A stretch of 64,000 bases of DNA from Paenibacillus ehimensis NBRC 15659. GTDB taxonomy: Bacteria; Bacillota; Bacilli; Paenibacillales; NBRC-103111. The stretch spans positions 1 through 64,000 of the forward strand of contig NZ_BILX01000010.1 of the NCBI RefSeq assembly GCF_004000785.1. Reading direction: 5' to 3'. This document shows positions 35,246 through 44,664 of the stretch, piece by piece. The translations under genes and the position numbers were made by a program. Under the pieces are notes generated by a model. It made no database searches, was not told the origin of the DNA, and saw only the letters and a program-made list of their open reading frames with translations. Every line of letters starts with the position of its first letter. Positions within the stretch are counted from its first letter, which is position 1.

Positions 35246-35746
35246 ATGGCAGTATTTCATGTAAAAACTCTTTGTGAAACGACAAGGACCAAGCTGAGCG
35301 AGGCAATCGCCAAAATGGAACAATTCCTGAACGGACATTCTTTGCAGCAGCTGAATACCGATAATGACGAAGCTATGGAAGAATTTTATAAAGGTTATTT
35401 GACCGATACGAGACATTTGCTTGTGTTTTCCGAGGTGGCGTACGAGAAGCTCGGCGTGGCGCTGCGCCGTCCGAACTTCAACGTGGATTATGCCGAAAAA
35501 GTGCTTTACGACGTTTATCACAGCTGCGTGAACAGCTTTTTTTATCCGAAAAATGAATGCTATTCCGAAGACGGCCGTTATGCTTATACCGGTCAGGATG
35601 CCATCCGCTTCCGTAAAAAGCCTGTACGCGACGTGCGCGATTTGACGATCGAGCTGTCCAAAATTTTTGAAACGCTGCGCGAAGACTTGGCTTATTACGA
35701 AACCGATTATATTACGCAAAAACGGATGCAGGGCGAGAAAGTATAA
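35246..35746 (+). CDS. YpuI/DUF3907-like protein
   Basis: 166 residues, soluble, mostly helical. Recognisable blocks are EFYKGYLTDTRHLLVFSEVAYEKLG and VYHSCVNSFFYPKNECY, which resemble the YpuI/DUF3907 family of Bacillales; I make this match from memory of the family pattern. Strong GGAGGTC site upstream. Monocistronic, followed by a terminator. No known function. Confidence 0.75.
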   Translation: MAVFHVKTLCETTRTKLSEAIAKMEQFLNGHSLQQLNTDNDEAMEEFYKGYLTDTRHLLVFSEVAYEKLGVALRRPNFNVDYAEKVLYDVYHSCVNSFFYPKNECYSEDGRYAYTGQDAIRFRKKPVRDVRDLTIELSKIFETLREDLAYYETDYITQKRMQGEKV

Positions 35747-35772
35747 TTCGTCCGATCCGAGACATATTGTGA

Positions 35773-35803
35773 AGAGATGCTTGGATTGGGCATCTCTTTT
35801 TTG
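35773..35803 (+). terminator. Terminator after the YpuI-like gene
   Basis: AGAGATGC (35773-35780) / GCATCTCT (35789-35796 region) stem followed by T6. Confidence 0.88.
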
Positions 35804-35833
35804 TTTAATCCTTTAAAGGAAGGGGGTTCTCTG

Positions 35834-36976
35834 ATGCGGCTGAGAAGGAATGAGGAGGAGCTGGTGCAAGCGTCCATACGGCTGATCCGGTTAAACCAGC
35901 ATCCGGAAGGGGGGTACGTGGCCTGTCCGCTTTTTGCGCACTATGCCTACGGCTGGTTAAGGGACGGAAGCTTTGTCGCATACGCCATGGATACGGCGGG
36001 AGAGCACGACAGTGCGGCTTTATTTTACGGCTGGGCCAGCCGGATTATTGCTTCCAAGCAAGGTCATATCCGCTATTTGACGGAAAAGCAAGCCCGAGGG
36101 GAGCATGTGGCGCTTCACGAATTTTTACATACCCGGTATCATCTGGACGGCCGGGACGATACGAGCTCGGAATGGGGGCATTTTCAGCTCGATGGCTACG
36201 GGGCGTGGCTGTGGGGGGTGACGGAGCACCTTCGCGCGGTCGGATCGGACCGGATCCCGGAGACTTACCGGAATAGTGTGGATGCTGCGGTCGATTATTT
36301 GCGCGCGTTTTGGCGGTATCCGAACTTCGATTGCTGGGAGGAGTACGGCGAGCACGTGCATCCTTCGACGCTGGCCTGCATTTACGGCGGGCTGGAAGGG
36401 GTTGCCCGGCTGGACGACAATGCGGAGCTGCATCAGGTTTGCTCGGAAATAAAAGATTTCCTGCTCCAGCATGGCGTCCATTCGGAAGACGGCCATTTTG
36501 TCAAAAACATAACGCCTGTCCCCCGTGAGCATTCCCCCGCTTACGTAACGGGCTATGCCGGAGTGGACGCAAGCTTGCTGTGGCTGGCGGAACCGTTCCG
36601 CATGTTCGATCCGCAGCATCCGGTTATGCGGAAAACGATCGAAGCGATCGGCCGGGAGCTCCGCTCGGAGAGCGGGGGCGTCCGCCGTTACGTGAGCGAT
36701 ACCTACTATGGCGGGGGAGAGTGGCTGCTGCTGGCGGCTTGGTACGGACTGGTTCGACTGAGGATGGGAGACCGGGAGGAAGCCGTGTGCTCGCTTGAGT
36801 GGATCGCGTCGCAAGCGGATGAATTGGGCCGCTTTCCGGAGCAGGTGAGGCGACCGCATGGCGGCGAGGAAGCCTACGACGATTGGGTCCGCCGCTGGGG
36901 GCCTCCGGCAACGCCGCTGCTGTGGTCGCATGCGATGTTCATGGTGTTATATTACAAGCTGCGGGCCAAGCTCTAG
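35834..36976 (+). CDS. GH15-like (glucoamylase/trehalase type) glycoside hydrolase
   Basis: 380 residues, cytoplasmic (no signal peptide). An (alpha/alpha)6-barrel pattern is visible: GYVACPLFAHYAYGWLRDGSF at the start, LDGYGAWLWGVTEH, NFDCWEEYGEHVH with a candidate acid Glu, and YYGGGEWLLLAAWYGLVRL with the second Glu, as in GH15 enzymes. ATG at 35834 is chosen behind AAAGGAAGGGGG. Shorter than fungal or actinobacterial GH15 proteins, which carry an extra beta-sandwich domain. The substrate is probably an alpha-glucan oligosaccharide or glucosylated product, by inference. Confidence 0.8.
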   Translation: MRLRRNEEELVQASIRLIRLNQHPEGGYVACPLFAHYAYGWLRDGSFVAYAMDTAGEHDSAALFYGWASRIIASKQGHIRYLTEKQARGEHVALHEFLHTRYHLDGRDDTSSEWGHFQLDGYGAWLWGVTEHLRAVGSDRIPETYRNSVDAAVDYLRAFWRYPNFDCWEEYGEHVHPSTLACIYGGLEGVARLDDNAELHQVCSEIKDFLLQHGVHSEDGHFVKNITPVPREHSPAYVTGYAGVDASLLWLAEPFRMFDPQHPVMRKTIEAIGRELRSESGGVRRYVSDTYYGGGEWLLLAAWYGLVRLRMGDREEAVCSLEWIASQADELGRFPEQVRRPHGGEEAYDDWVRRWGPPATPLLWSHAMFMVLYYKLRAKL

Positions 36977-37024
36977 AGTATATCCCCTTTTCGAGGCGGG
37001 CAAGCTGAGAAAGGGGTGATTACG

Positions 37025-37234
37025 ATGCCAGATGTCAAATGCAGTGTTTCCAACTGCGAATATTGGGCGCAGGGAAACAATTGCAACGCAAGCACGATTA
37101 TGATCGAGATCGACAAACATGCGGACATGAAGTATGATGCGGAGTTCGGGGCTGAGTTCGAGGATCATCAAGATCGTGCGGCGAGCTCGCAGAACACCTG
37201 TTGTCACACCTTCGCGCCGAAAAAATCGAAATAA
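37025..37234 (+). CDS. DUF1540 cysteine-motif small protein
   Basis: 69 residues. MPDVKCSVSNCEYWAQGNNCNAS then a closing CCHTFAPK. The C-x5-C-x7-C...CC arrangement marks DUF1540, small probably metal-binding proteins of spore formers. AAAGGGGTG precedes the ATG at 37025. Function unknown. Confidence 0.85.
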   Translation: MPDVKCSVSNCEYWAQGNNCNASTIMIEIDKHADMKYDAEFGAEFEDHQDRAASSQNTCCHTFAPKKSK

Positions 37235-37293
37235 CACCCGATTTTTTCGGAAGTATCAAGCGTTCATTTCTCTCAGGAAGGGAAGGGGACCGA

Positions 37294-37710
37294 ATGAAAC
37301 GGAAGCTCGGAAGACATCCCGGTTCGGTTCGGGACGACAGGTCGCTGCGAAAGTTCAAGCAAGAGCAGCTGCGCAGGGAATCCGGCCGGAAAACGCACGA
37401 GGAATTCGCTGCGGAGCTTACGTATCCCGGCGGTTCGCGGCAGGAGAAATCCCGCGTCATGCAGCCTGTGGCCGTCACGGAAAACGGTGCGCAGGAACAG
37501 GCGGAAACGTCTTACCGCTGGCTCGGATACACAGCGCTCGTACTGTCGATTCTGGCGTGGTTTCTTTATCCGGCGCTGCTCGGCTCGACGTCTGCCCTCC
37601 TAGGGCTGTTTGCTTATATGCTGGGCGAGCGTTCGCTGGGCACATGGTCGATCGTTATCGGTTTGATTGCGCTGGCCGGTTATTTCATTTTGGTTCCTCT
37701 ATACGCTTGA
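37294..37710 (+). CDS. Small membrane protein with basic N-terminus
   Basis: 138 residues. The first about 65 are hydrophilic and Arg/Lys/Gln-rich. Two or three transmembrane helices follow (WLGYTALVLSILAWFLYPALLG, ALLGLFAYMLGE, WSIVIGLIALAGYFILVPLY), with a Gly-rich arrangement reminiscent of DUF4190-type proteins. I do not recognise the family with certainty. ATG at 37294 follows GGGAAGGGGA. Terminator directly downstream. Confidence 0.7.
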   Translation: MKRKLGRHPGSVRDDRSLRKFKQEQLRRESGRKTHEEFAAELTYPGGSRQEKSRVMQPVAVTENGAQEQAETSYRWLGYTALVLSILAWFLYPALLGSTSALLGLFAYMLGERSLGTWSIVIGLIALAGYFILVPLYA

Positions 37711-37717
37711 GGCGGAG

Positions 37718-37755
37718 ACGGCAGGCCGACAACCGGTCTGCCGTTTTTCTTTTTA
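37718..37755 (+). terminator. Terminator after the small membrane protein
   Basis: ACGGCAGGCCG / CGGTCTGCCGT stem (37718-37744) then a T-rich tract. Confidence 0.85.
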
Positions 37756-37830
37756 TTTTATAGTGGCTGAGCTGCCCAAAAAAGTGTACAATGGGAAAAG
37801 AATCCCGGTACAAGGAGACTTCCGCAACCG

Positions 37831-38556
37831 ATGAACTTGTCGACAAAAGCTATCGATCCCTATACGATTAAAGAACTGCTGCAGCTTCAAGTGATGAATC
37901 AATTAAGCTTGCTGACCTCCGGCAGAAGTTCTGTTTCCGGGCAAAGCGATCATACGGACTTTGCCTCCATATTGAACGGGTTGTTGGCCGGCATGGACTC
38001 GGCTTCGCCCCAGAGCGCGGCCGGCATGTCCGCAGGAGCCGGACTCGTCCCGGGACAAGCCTTGGGGCCCGCTATGCTAAGCGGCTTGTCCGCCGCTTCC
38101 GCCGGCGCGCTCACGAGGAAGCTCGCCTCGGCTGCGAAGCCCTCGGCCTACGAGCCGCTGATTCAGGAAGCCAGCCGCCGGTTCGGCGTCGAGCCAAGCA
38201 TAGTGAAAGCGGTCATCCATGCAGAGTCGTCGTTTAATGCCAACGCCGTTTCCGGTGCGGGAGCCAAGGGCTTGATGCAATTGATGGACGCAACCGGTCA
38301 GGGGCTGGGAGTGGACAATCCGTTCGACCCGGCGCAAAACATCGAAGGCGGAACCCGTTATTTATCCAACCTGCTCTCCAAATACGGCGGCAGCTTGGGC
38401 ACGGCGCTCGCCGCTTACAATGCAGGGCCCACCAGGCTGGATCGGCTCGGCATTCGAAACGATCAGGAGCTGGCTGAAAAGCTGCACCTGCTGCCTGCCG
38501 AAACACAGCAGTACGTTCGCAAAGTATTGGCGTTGAAAGAGCACTACGAGGCATGA
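37831..38556 (+). CDS. Lytic transglycosylase (SLT domain)
   Basis: 241 residues. After a helical and Ala/Gly/Ser-rich N-terminal half comes an SLT domain: YEPLIQEASRRFGVEPSIVKAVIHAESSFN with the catalytic Glu, GAKGLMQLMDATGQ, and LAAYNAGPTRL. It resembles B. subtilis CwlQ (YjbJ), which cleaves peptidoglycan glycan strands. No classical signal peptide is visible, as in CwlQ-like proteins. ACAAGGAG precedes the ATG. A TACAAT -10 (37787-37792) lies upstream with a poor -35. Confidence 0.9.
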   Translation: MNLSTKAIDPYTIKELLQLQVMNQLSLLTSGRSSVSGQSDHTDFASILNGLLAGMDSASPQSAAGMSAGAGLVPGQALGPAMLSGLSAASAGALTRKLASAAKPSAYEPLIQEASRRFGVEPSIVKAVIHAESSFNANAVSGAGAKGLMQLMDATGQGLGVDNPFDPAQNIEGGTRYLSNLLSKYGGSLGTALAAYNAGPTRLDRLGIRNDQELAEKLHLLPAETQQYVRKVLALKEHYEA

Positions 38557-38564
38557 AATGATCG

Positions 38565-38615
38565 AGACCAATCGTAGGCACTCCGTTTCCGGGGCCGACC
38601 ATTGGTCTTGTTTTC
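38565..38615 (+). terminator. Terminator after the transglycosylase
   Basis: AGACCAAT (38565-38572) / ATTGGTCT (38601-38608), long loop, then TTGTTTTC. Confidence 0.75.
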
Positions 38616-38657
38616 TTCCTGGACCAAGGATGAGACCACGAAAAAGGGGAATGACAC

Positions 38658-39824
38658 ATGCTGTATATGGACTACGCGGCAACCGCGCCTATGTATGACG
38701 AAGTCATCGGCGTCATGACCGAAGTGATGAAATCGCACTTCGGCAATCCGTCATCCTTGCATAAGCTGGGCTTGGAAGCCGAGCAGCTCGTAAGCCGCTC
38801 GCGGGCAACGATTGCGAATGCTCTTCGCTGCGACGCGAATGAGATCCGGTTTACGTCGGGAGGCACGGAGAGCAACAACCTGGCGATCCGCGGAGCGGCA
38901 TACCGATACCGGTCCCGGGGCAATCATTTGATCACTTCGTCCATCGAGCATGCATCAGTTTACGAAACCTTTCGTACACTGGAAGAAGAGGGCTTTCAAG
39001 TAACCTATTTGCCGGTTGACGCTACAGGTCAAATTAGGCTGTCGGACCTTGAGCAAGCATTGACGGACGAAACGATTCTGGTCAGCGTGATGCATGTAAA
39101 CAATGAGATGGGCCGGATTCAACCGATCGAAGCGATCGGTGCCCTGCTTCGCAGCCGCCCCAAGACATTGTTTCACGTCGACGCCGTACAAGCTATCGGG
39201 AAGCTCCCCGTCGACCCGAAGCGGCACGGAATCGATCTCATGTCCTCTGCCGCACATAAGCTCCGCGGTCCGAAAGGCATCGGGTTCTTATACTGCCGGC
39301 GCGGGGTCGAATTGCAGCCGCTGCTTTTCGGAGGCGGGCAGGAGGAAGGGCTTCGTTCGGGGACGGAGAATGTCCCGGCGGTTGTAGGTATGGCTAAGGC
39401 GGTACGTATGGCCGTTCAGGAGCAGCCCGCATTTGCGGAGCATACGGCCAGACTGCGCGCCCGTTTGACCGAGGGTATCCGTCGAATTCCGGAGCTTGTA
39501 TTGAACGGTTCGGAACGGCCGGAGGATATGGCGCCGCATATTGTCCATTTTTCGTTTCCCGGAATGAAGTCCGAGGTGCTCGTGCACGCTTTGGAGCAGC
39601 ACGGCATTTATGTGTCGACGCGTTCGGCCTGCTCTTCGGGGGCGGAGAAGCCCAGCCGCGTGCTGTCGGCCATGGGGGCGGACCCGGCGGTCGCTGTCAG
39701 CGGCATCCGGCTCAGCTACTCGCTCCAACAGACCGAGGGCGATGCGGACCGCTTTTGCCGCGTGCTTAAACAGCTTGTAGAAGAGTTAAAACCGGCCATG
39801 GCCGGCAAGAACGAACGGAGGTAA
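38658..39824 (+). CDS. Cysteine desulfurase (NifS/IscS type, ThiI partner)
   Basis: 388-residue PLP enzyme that takes sulfur from cysteine. Opens YMDYAATAPM; PLP-binding FTSGGTESNNLAI; His in SIEHASV; Schiff-base Lys in SSAAHKLRGPKG; persulfide Cys in STRSACSSGAEKPS. It lies 3 bp before thiI, the arrangement in which the B. subtilis paralog NifZ feeds ThiI for 4-thiouridine synthesis. Good AAAAAGGGGA site. Confidence 0.94.
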   Translation: MLYMDYAATAPMYDEVIGVMTEVMKSHFGNPSSLHKLGLEAEQLVSRSRATIANALRCDANEIRFTSGGTESNNLAIRGAAYRYRSRGNHLITSSIEHASVYETFRTLEEEGFQVTYLPVDATGQIRLSDLEQALTDETILVSVMHVNNEMGRIQPIEAIGALLRSRPKTLFHVDAVQAIGKLPVDPKRHGIDLMSSAAHKLRGPKGIGFLYCRRGVELQPLLFGGGQEEGLRSGTENVPAVVGMAKAVRMAVQEQPAFAEHTARLRARLTEGIRRIPELVLNGSERPEDMAPHIVHFSFPGMKSEVLVHALEQHGIYVSTRSACSSGAEKPSRVLSAMGADPAVAVSGIRLSYSLQQTEGDADRFCRVLKQLVEELKPAMAGKNERR

Positions 39825-39827
39825 CTT

Positions 39828-41042
39828 ATGACACCGCAACAGGTCGTCCTCCGTTTGGGGGAATTGACGCTTAAAGGACGCAACCGAAACCGGTTCGAGC
39901 AAGCGGTAGTGCAGCAAGTGAAACGGGTATTGCGTCCTTGGGGAGCCATCAAGTATGAAAAAGAATTCGGCCGTATCACCCTGCACTTAAACGGAACGCC
40001 CTACGAAACGGTACGCGAACCGCTCAAGACGGTATTCGGGGTTGTATCGTTCAGTCCCGTGCTGACGACCGAACTGGAGCTGGAGCGCGTTCAGGAAACG
40101 GCGCTTTTGGCGATGCGGGCCATGGATCCGCAGCCGCGGACATTTAAGGTCAGCGTGCGCCGCGTCAACAAAACGTTTCCGCACGATTCGCAAGAGATGA
40201 ACCGGCTGGTCGGAGGCTATGTCCTCAGGGCGATGCCCGACCTGAAAGTGGACGTGCACCGGCCGGAAGCAGAGCTGAAAGTCGAGCTGCGCGAACGCCA
40301 AGCGCTCGTATACAGCCAAGTGGAACGGGGGGCGGGCGGGTTCCCGCTCGGCACGAACGGCAAAGCGGTGCTGATGCTGTCCGGAGGCATCGACAGCCCG
40401 GTAGCCGGATATTTGGCTATGCGCCAAGGGCTGGCCGTGGAAGCCGTCCATTTTCACAGCTATCCTTATACCAGCGAAAGATCGCAAGAGAAAGTGAAGG
40501 AGCTGGTCCGGAAGCTGGCCGTCTATGCCGGTCCGATCAAGCTGCACATGGTGCCGTTCACCGGCGTGCAGACCAAGATTCACGAAGCGTACCGGGAAAA
40601 CCTGCTGATCACGCTGCTGCGCAGAGCCATGATGCGGATCGCCGAGAAGCTTGCCGAGGCGAACGGGGCGGGAGCGATCGTTACCGGGGAAAGCTTGGGA
40701 CAAGTGGCCAGCCAAACGCTGGCCAGCATGAATGCCATCGGCCGGGCTGTCCGCCTTCCGCTTATCCGTCCGCTCGTTTGTATGGAGAAACTGGAAATTA
40801 TCCGCCTCGCCGAGGCGATCGATTCGTATGAAGTGTCCATTTTGCCTTATGAGGATTGCTGCACGTTGTTTTTGCCGCCGAGTCCGAGCACGAACCCGAA
40901 CTTGAAGATCGTCGAAAGCATCGAGGAGGGGATGCCCTGGCTGCAGGAAGAAATGGATGAAGCGGTGCGTAATACGGAAACCCTATGGATAGATGCGGAC
41001 CGTCGGACGGAACAAGAAGATCGATTCTCCTCATTTTTCTAA
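39828..41042 (+). CDS. thiI: tRNA 4-thiouridine synthase ThiI
   Basis: 404 residues. N-terminal ferredoxin-like and THUMP domains (about 1-165) bind tRNA. A PP-loop ATPase starts with LMLSGGIDSPVAGYLAM, which adenylates U8 of tRNA before sulfur transfer. It lacks the C-terminal rhodanese domain of the E. coli protein, as usual in Bacilli. Translationally near-coupled to the desulfurase gene upstream; CGGAGG before the ATG. Confidence 0.96.
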   Translation: MTPQQVVLRLGELTLKGRNRNRFEQAVVQQVKRVLRPWGAIKYEKEFGRITLHLNGTPYETVREPLKTVFGVVSFSPVLTTELELERVQETALLAMRAMDPQPRTFKVSVRRVNKTFPHDSQEMNRLVGGYVLRAMPDLKVDVHRPEAELKVELRERQALVYSQVERGAGGFPLGTNGKAVLMLSGGIDSPVAGYLAMRQGLAVEAVHFHSYPYTSERSQEKVKELVRKLAVYAGPIKLHMVPFTGVQTKIHEAYRENLLITLLRRAMMRIAEKLAEANGAGAIVTGESLGQVASQTLASMNAIGRAVRLPLIRPLVCMEKLEIIRLAEAIDSYEVSILPYEDCCTLFLPPSPSTNPNLKIVESIEEGMPWLQEEMDEAVRNTETLWIDADRRTEQEDRFSSFF

Positions 41043-41105
41043 AACTTATCCCATGCCATCGTTCGCCGGACTCCAGATCGAATTGAATGAGATGGAGGGT
41101 ACGAC

Positions 41106-41768
41106 ATGCTGGATTGGTTCATATTATTTTTCCAAATTATGCTGATCAATATCGTGCTGAGCGGCGACAACGCCGTCGTCATTGCCTTGGCCAGCAAAAA
41201 TCTGCCTTTGCACCAGCGAAAGCAAGCGATTTGGTGGGGGGCCTTCGGGGCGATCGCCCTGCGGGTCGTGCTGACCGTCATTGCCGTCTACGTCTTGAAA
41301 GTGCCGTTCATTCAAGCGCTTGGCTCGGTGCTGCTGCTTTGGATTGCCATCAAGCTGCTGATCGATGAAGAGGATCATTCCAACGTGAAGCAGGCGACTA
41401 CCTTAGGAAAAGCGGTCAGTACGATTATTTTGGCCGATTTCGTCATGAGCCTCGATAACGTATTGGCCATCGCGGCCAAAGCGAAGGGAGAGGTCGGGGT
41501 GATCATTCTCGGGATCGGGCTTAGCATTCCGATTATCGTTTGGGGAAGCACCCTAGTCGTCAATTTGCTGAAGCAGTACCCCATTTTCGTTTATTTGGGG
41601 GCAGGGATTCTCGGCTATACCGCAGGCGAGATGTTTATCGCCGACGAGAAGCTGGCGACCCGGCTGCTCGGGGATATTTCGCATTATGTGCTGCCGATCG
41701 TCACGACCTTGATCGTTCTGGCGTCCGGCTTGCTAAAAAAATGGGTGTTCAGGCCGCGGCATACTTAG
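41106..41768 (+). CDS. TerC-family membrane protein (YjbE-like)
   Basis: 220 residues with about seven transmembrane helices. Signature acidic residues within helices: VLSGDNAVVIALASKNL and FVMSLDNVLAIAAKAKGE, the two Asp-Asn pairs typical of TerC/Alx metal transporters. YjbE homologs are implicated in manganese efflux and metalation of secreted enzymes. GGAGGG precedes the ATG. Confidence 0.92.
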   Translation: MLDWFILFFQIMLINIVLSGDNAVVIALASKNLPLHQRKQAIWWGAFGAIALRVVLTVIAVYVLKVPFIQALGSVLLLWIAIKLLIDEEDHSNVKQATTLGKAVSTIILADFVMSLDNVLAIAAKAKGEVGVIILGIGLSIPIIVWGSTLVVNLLKQYPIFVYLGAGILGYTAGEMFIADEKLATRLLGDISHYVLPIVTTLIVLASGLLKKWVFRPRHT

Positions 41769-41835
41769 AGGGCTGGCGGACTTCGAAAACTGCTCGTCAG
41801 CCATTGTAAATAATCGGTTAATCCCGCAAGCGATC

Positions 41836-41864
41836 TTGCGTTTTGCGGCATCTGCACGTATAAT
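41836..41864 (+). promoter_or_regulatory. Sigma-A promoter of typA
   Basis: -35 TTGCGT (41836-41841), 17-bp spacer, -10 TATAAT (41859-41864). Transcription would start near 41871, leaving a leader of about 75 nt before typA. Confidence 0.75.
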
Positions 41865-41878
41865 AAAGTGTGAATTGT

Positions 41879-41910
41879 AGCGTCGGCGCTTACGTCCGAC
41901 GCTTCTTTTG
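41879..41910 (+). terminator. Terminator-like hairpin within the typA leader
   Basis: AGCGTCGG (41879-41886) / CCGACGCT (41896-41903), followed by TCTTTTG. It lies between the typA promoter and its ribosome-binding site, so it would end transcription in the leader unless disrupted. The upstream arm GTCGG-CGC (41882-41889) could instead pair with GCGCTCCGAC (41921-41930). Confidence 0.6.
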
Positions 41911-41946
41911 TGAACGGGCTGCGCTCCGACATGAAGGAGCACGACA

Positions 41947-43824
41947 ATGAGCCAAATTCAAAGAGAGGATTTTGAGACTACCATGCATTCGAGAGACAAA
42001 ATTCGTAATATCGCCATCATCGCCCACGTCGACCACGGCAAAACAACGCTGGTGGATAAGCTGCTTCAGCAATCGGGAACGTTCCGGGAAAACGAGGCGG
42101 TGCAAGAACGCGCCATGGACTCGAACGATATCGAACGGGAACGCGGCATCACCATTTTGGCGAAAAATACGGCCATCCAATACAAAGACTATCTGATCAA
42201 TATCGTCGATACTCCGGGCCACGCCGACTTCGGCGGCGAAGTGGAACGGATTATGAAAATGGTCGATGGCGTTCTGCTCGTCGTCGACGCCTTCGAAGGA
42301 ACGATGCCGCAGACGAAATTCGTGCTGCGCAAAGCGCTGGAACAGCACTTGACGCCGATCGTCGTCGTGAACAAAATCGACCGTCCGAACGCCAGACCGG
42401 CCGAGGTGGTCGATGAAGTGCTCGATCTGTTCATCGAACTGGGGGCGGACGACAATCAGCTTGACTTCCCGGTCGTTTATGCGTCGGGTCTCATGGGAAT
42501 GTCCAGTCTGGATCCGGAAAAGCTTGGCGAAAACATGCAGGCGCTCTACGATACGATCGTCAGCCATATCCCGGCGCCGACCGAGAATGTCGACGAGCCT
42601 CTGCAATTCTTGGTCACGCTGATGGATTATAACGAGTACTTGGGCCGGATCGCTATCGGCCGGGTAAACCGCGGAACGGTGCGTCAAGGGCAGCCGATTG
42701 CGGTCATCAATCGCGAAGGGCAAGTGAAGCAGGCGCGCGTCGAGAAGCTTTTCGGCTTCCAGGGCTTGAAGCGCATCGAGATCGAAGCGGCAGGAGCGGG
42801 CGACATCATCGCGATTTCCGGGATCAAAGACATCAACATCGGGGAAACGCTGGCCGACCCGGCGAACCCTGAAGCACTGCCGGTACTGAAGATCGACGAG
42901 CCGACGCTGCAGATGACCTTCCTCGTCAACAACAGCCCGTTTGCGGGCCGCGAAGGAAAATGGGTGACGAGCCGCAAGCTGCGCGAGCGGTTGTTCAAAG
43001 AGCTGGAAACCGACGTCAGCCTTCGCGTTGAAGAAACGGACAGCCCCGACGCGTTTATCGTATCCGGCCGCGGCGAGTTGCATCTCGGCATCCTGATCGA
43101 AAATATGCGCCGCGAAGGATTCGAGCTGCAGGTTTCGAAGCCGGAGGTCATCATCCGCGTCATCGACGGCCAAAAAATGGAGCCGATTGAGCGCCTGATT
43201 ATCGATGTGCCGGAAGACAGCATGGGCTCCGTTATGGAAAGCCTCGGCACGCGCAAAGCCGAGATGGTCAACATGATCAACAACGGCTCCGGCAGCGTTC
43301 GCTTGGAGTTTCTCATCCCGGCCCGCGGCTTGATCGGGTACCGGACTTACTTCCTGACGCTGACCCGCGGCTACGGGGTCATGAACCACGCGTTCGACAG
43401 CTACGGTCCGTATGCGGGCAGCGGTGTCGGCGGGCGTCATGAAGGGGTGCTGATCTCCAGCGAAACGGGAACTTCCACGTTCTACGGGATGCTGTCGGTC
43501 GAAGACCGCGGCACCTTGTTCGTAGAGCCGGGCACGGAAGTCTACGAAGGCATGATCGTCGGCGAGCACAACCGCGATAACGACATCATCGTCAACATTT
43601 GCAAAGAAAAGCAGCTGACGAACGTTCGTTCGGCCACGAAGGAAGACACGGTTAAAATGAAAACGCCGCGGATTTATTCCTTGGAGCAGGCGCTTGAATA
43701 TTTGAACGACGACGAATATTGCGAAATTACGCCGAAATCGATTCGCCTCCGCAAAAAAATATTGAACAAGGGCGAGCGTGAACGCTACGAAAAACAGCGT
43801 AAAATGGCGGAAGCCAACGCTTAA
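41947..43824 (+). CDS. typA: Ribosome-associated GTPase TypA/BipA
   Basis: 625-residue translational GTPase needed for ribosome assembly and growth under stress or cold. G1 [10 protein letters not shown]2 RERGITI, G3 [12 protein letters not shown]4 NKIDRPNA, followed by EF-G-like domains III and V and the TypA-specific C-terminal domain ([13 protein letters not shown]...). The ATG at 41947 has AAGGAG 7 nt upstream; an alternative ATG at 41983 lacks one, so a 12-residue N-terminal extension is assumed. Confidence 0.96.
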   Translation: MSQIQREDFETTMHSRDKIRNIAIIAHVDHGKTTLVDKLLQQSGTFRENEAVQERAMDSNDIERERGITILAKNTAIQYKDYLINIVDTPGHADFGGEVERIMKMVDGVLLVVDAFEGTMPQTKFVLRKALEQHLTPIVVVNKIDRPNARPAEVVDEVLDLFIELGADDNQLDFPVVYASGLMGMSSLDPEKLGENMQALYDTIVSHIPAPTENVDEPLQFLVTLMDYNEYLGRIAIGRVNRGTVRQGQPIAVINREGQVKQARVEKLFGFQGLKRIEIEAAGAGDIIAISGIKDINIGETLADPANPEALPVLKIDEPTLQMTFLVNNSPFAGREGKWVTSRKLRERLFKELETDVSLRVEETDSPDAFIVSGRGELHLGILIENMRREGFELQVSKPEVIIRVIDGQKMEPIERLIIDVPEDSMGSVMESLGTRKAEMVNMINNGSGSVRLEFLIPARGLIGYRTYFLTLTRGYGVMNHAFDSYGPYAGSGVGGRHEGVLISSETGTSTFYGMLSVEDRGTLFVEPGTEVYEGMIVGEHNRDNDIIVNICKEKQLTNVRSATKEDTVKMKTPRIYSLEQALEYLNDDEYCEITPKSIRLRKKILNKGERERYEKQRKMAEANA

Positions 43825-43848
43825 TTCAGTTTAATAAAGAAGACGCGG

Positions 43849-43877
43849 GAAAGCTCTGAGCAATCGGAGCTTTCTTT
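43849..43877 (+). terminator. Terminator after typA
   Basis: Perfect 8-bp stem GAAAGCTC (43849-43856) / GAGCTTTC (43867-43874), then TTTG. The T-run is short, so partial read-through is likely. Confidence 0.7.
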
Positions 43878-43902
43878 GCAAGTCTACATAAGGAGGATTC
43901 CG

Positions 43903-44175
43903 ATGCTCGAATGGCTGAGGGCGCATCCGTTTGTGACATGGATCATCATCTTCGTGCTGATTACTTACGTATACAATAAAGTGTTTAAGACGCGGAAGCT
44001 GCCGATTTTGAAAGACGCTATCATTTATCTGCTGCTGGCCCTCGGTTCGGGGATGCTTCTCTTCTTTCAACTGGCCGGGCTGCCGATCGTGCTCAGCCTG
44101 ACGGTTGCGGTCGTTCTGATGCTGATGGTTCGGATTCGCTACTACGTTCAGGACCGGGAAAACCGCAAATCGTAG
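43903..44175 (+). CDS. YlaH-like membrane protein
   Basis: 90 residues with three transmembrane helices (VTWIIIFVLITYVYNKVF, AIIYLLLALGSGMLLFF, IVLSLTVAVVLMLMV) and a basic C-terminus. It directly follows typA, the position of ylaH in B. subtilis, and has the FKTRKLPILKDAIIYLLLALGS block of that family. ATG at 43903 behind AAGGAGG. Function unknown. Confidence 0.85.
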   Translation: MLEWLRAHPFVTWIIIFVLITYVYNKVFKTRKLPILKDAIIYLLLALGSGMLLFFQLAGLPIVLSLTVAVVLMLMVRIRYYVQDRENRKS

Positions 44176-44205
44176 GGGCTTTGGCCCGATGGGGGTGCTT
44201 AGGCA

Positions 44206-44658
44206 ATGTCGGACTTCTGGCTAGTCCCCTTGTCGTGGGATGGGGAAACGGCTCTGCTTGGCGGAGAACGGCTACGGCTGGAGCCTGAGGGCCTCCGGAT
44301 GCGTTTCACGGAAGCGATGGGACGCATTCACCCGCGGCTTCTGATGATGTTTAAAGCCCATCTGCTGCCGGAGGACGAGTCGGGCGGGGTATGCGGTACG
44401 GAGGAACTCCCGTTTGCACTGGCGCAATCCGGCGATATTCGATTATCCGCGGCAGCAGAGCATTCGGACACGGATGCGCCGCCGACCTGGCGTCTGTCCC
44501 ATTGTGCCGAGGCGTATTTGAACCGGATGCTCACGGCATGGGAAGCGGAGGCGCTGCTACGGCAAGCTGAGGCCGAGCCGGAGGCGGAGCGATGGCTGGA
44601 TACCATGCGGACATGGACGGCAGGCGGCCGTCAAGTGATTTTGCTGAGGGAGGACTGA
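44206..44658 (+). CDS. Hypothetical protein, ylaH operon
   Basis: 150 residues, soluble, acidic, Ala/Glu/Leu-rich. No motif recognised; not the zinc-ribbon YlaI found here in Bacillus. GGGGGTG precedes the ATG. It lies 30 bp after the YlaH-like gene and 6 bp before the next small gene, so probably one transcript. Codon usage is like the neighbours. Confidence 0.65.
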   Translation: MSDFWLVPLSWDGETALLGGERLRLEPEGLRMRFTEAMGRIHPRLLMMFKAHLLPEDESGGVCGTEELPFALAQSGDIRLSAAAEHSDTDAPPTWRLSHCAEAYLNRMLTAWEAEALLRQAEAEPEAERWLDTMRTWTAGGRQVILLRED

Positions 44659-44664
44659 GGGCTT

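Noticed and set aside
41890-43569. Minus-strand frame of 559 codons opposite typA
   Set aside because: Antisense to an unambiguous TypA; composition is that of a shadow frame.
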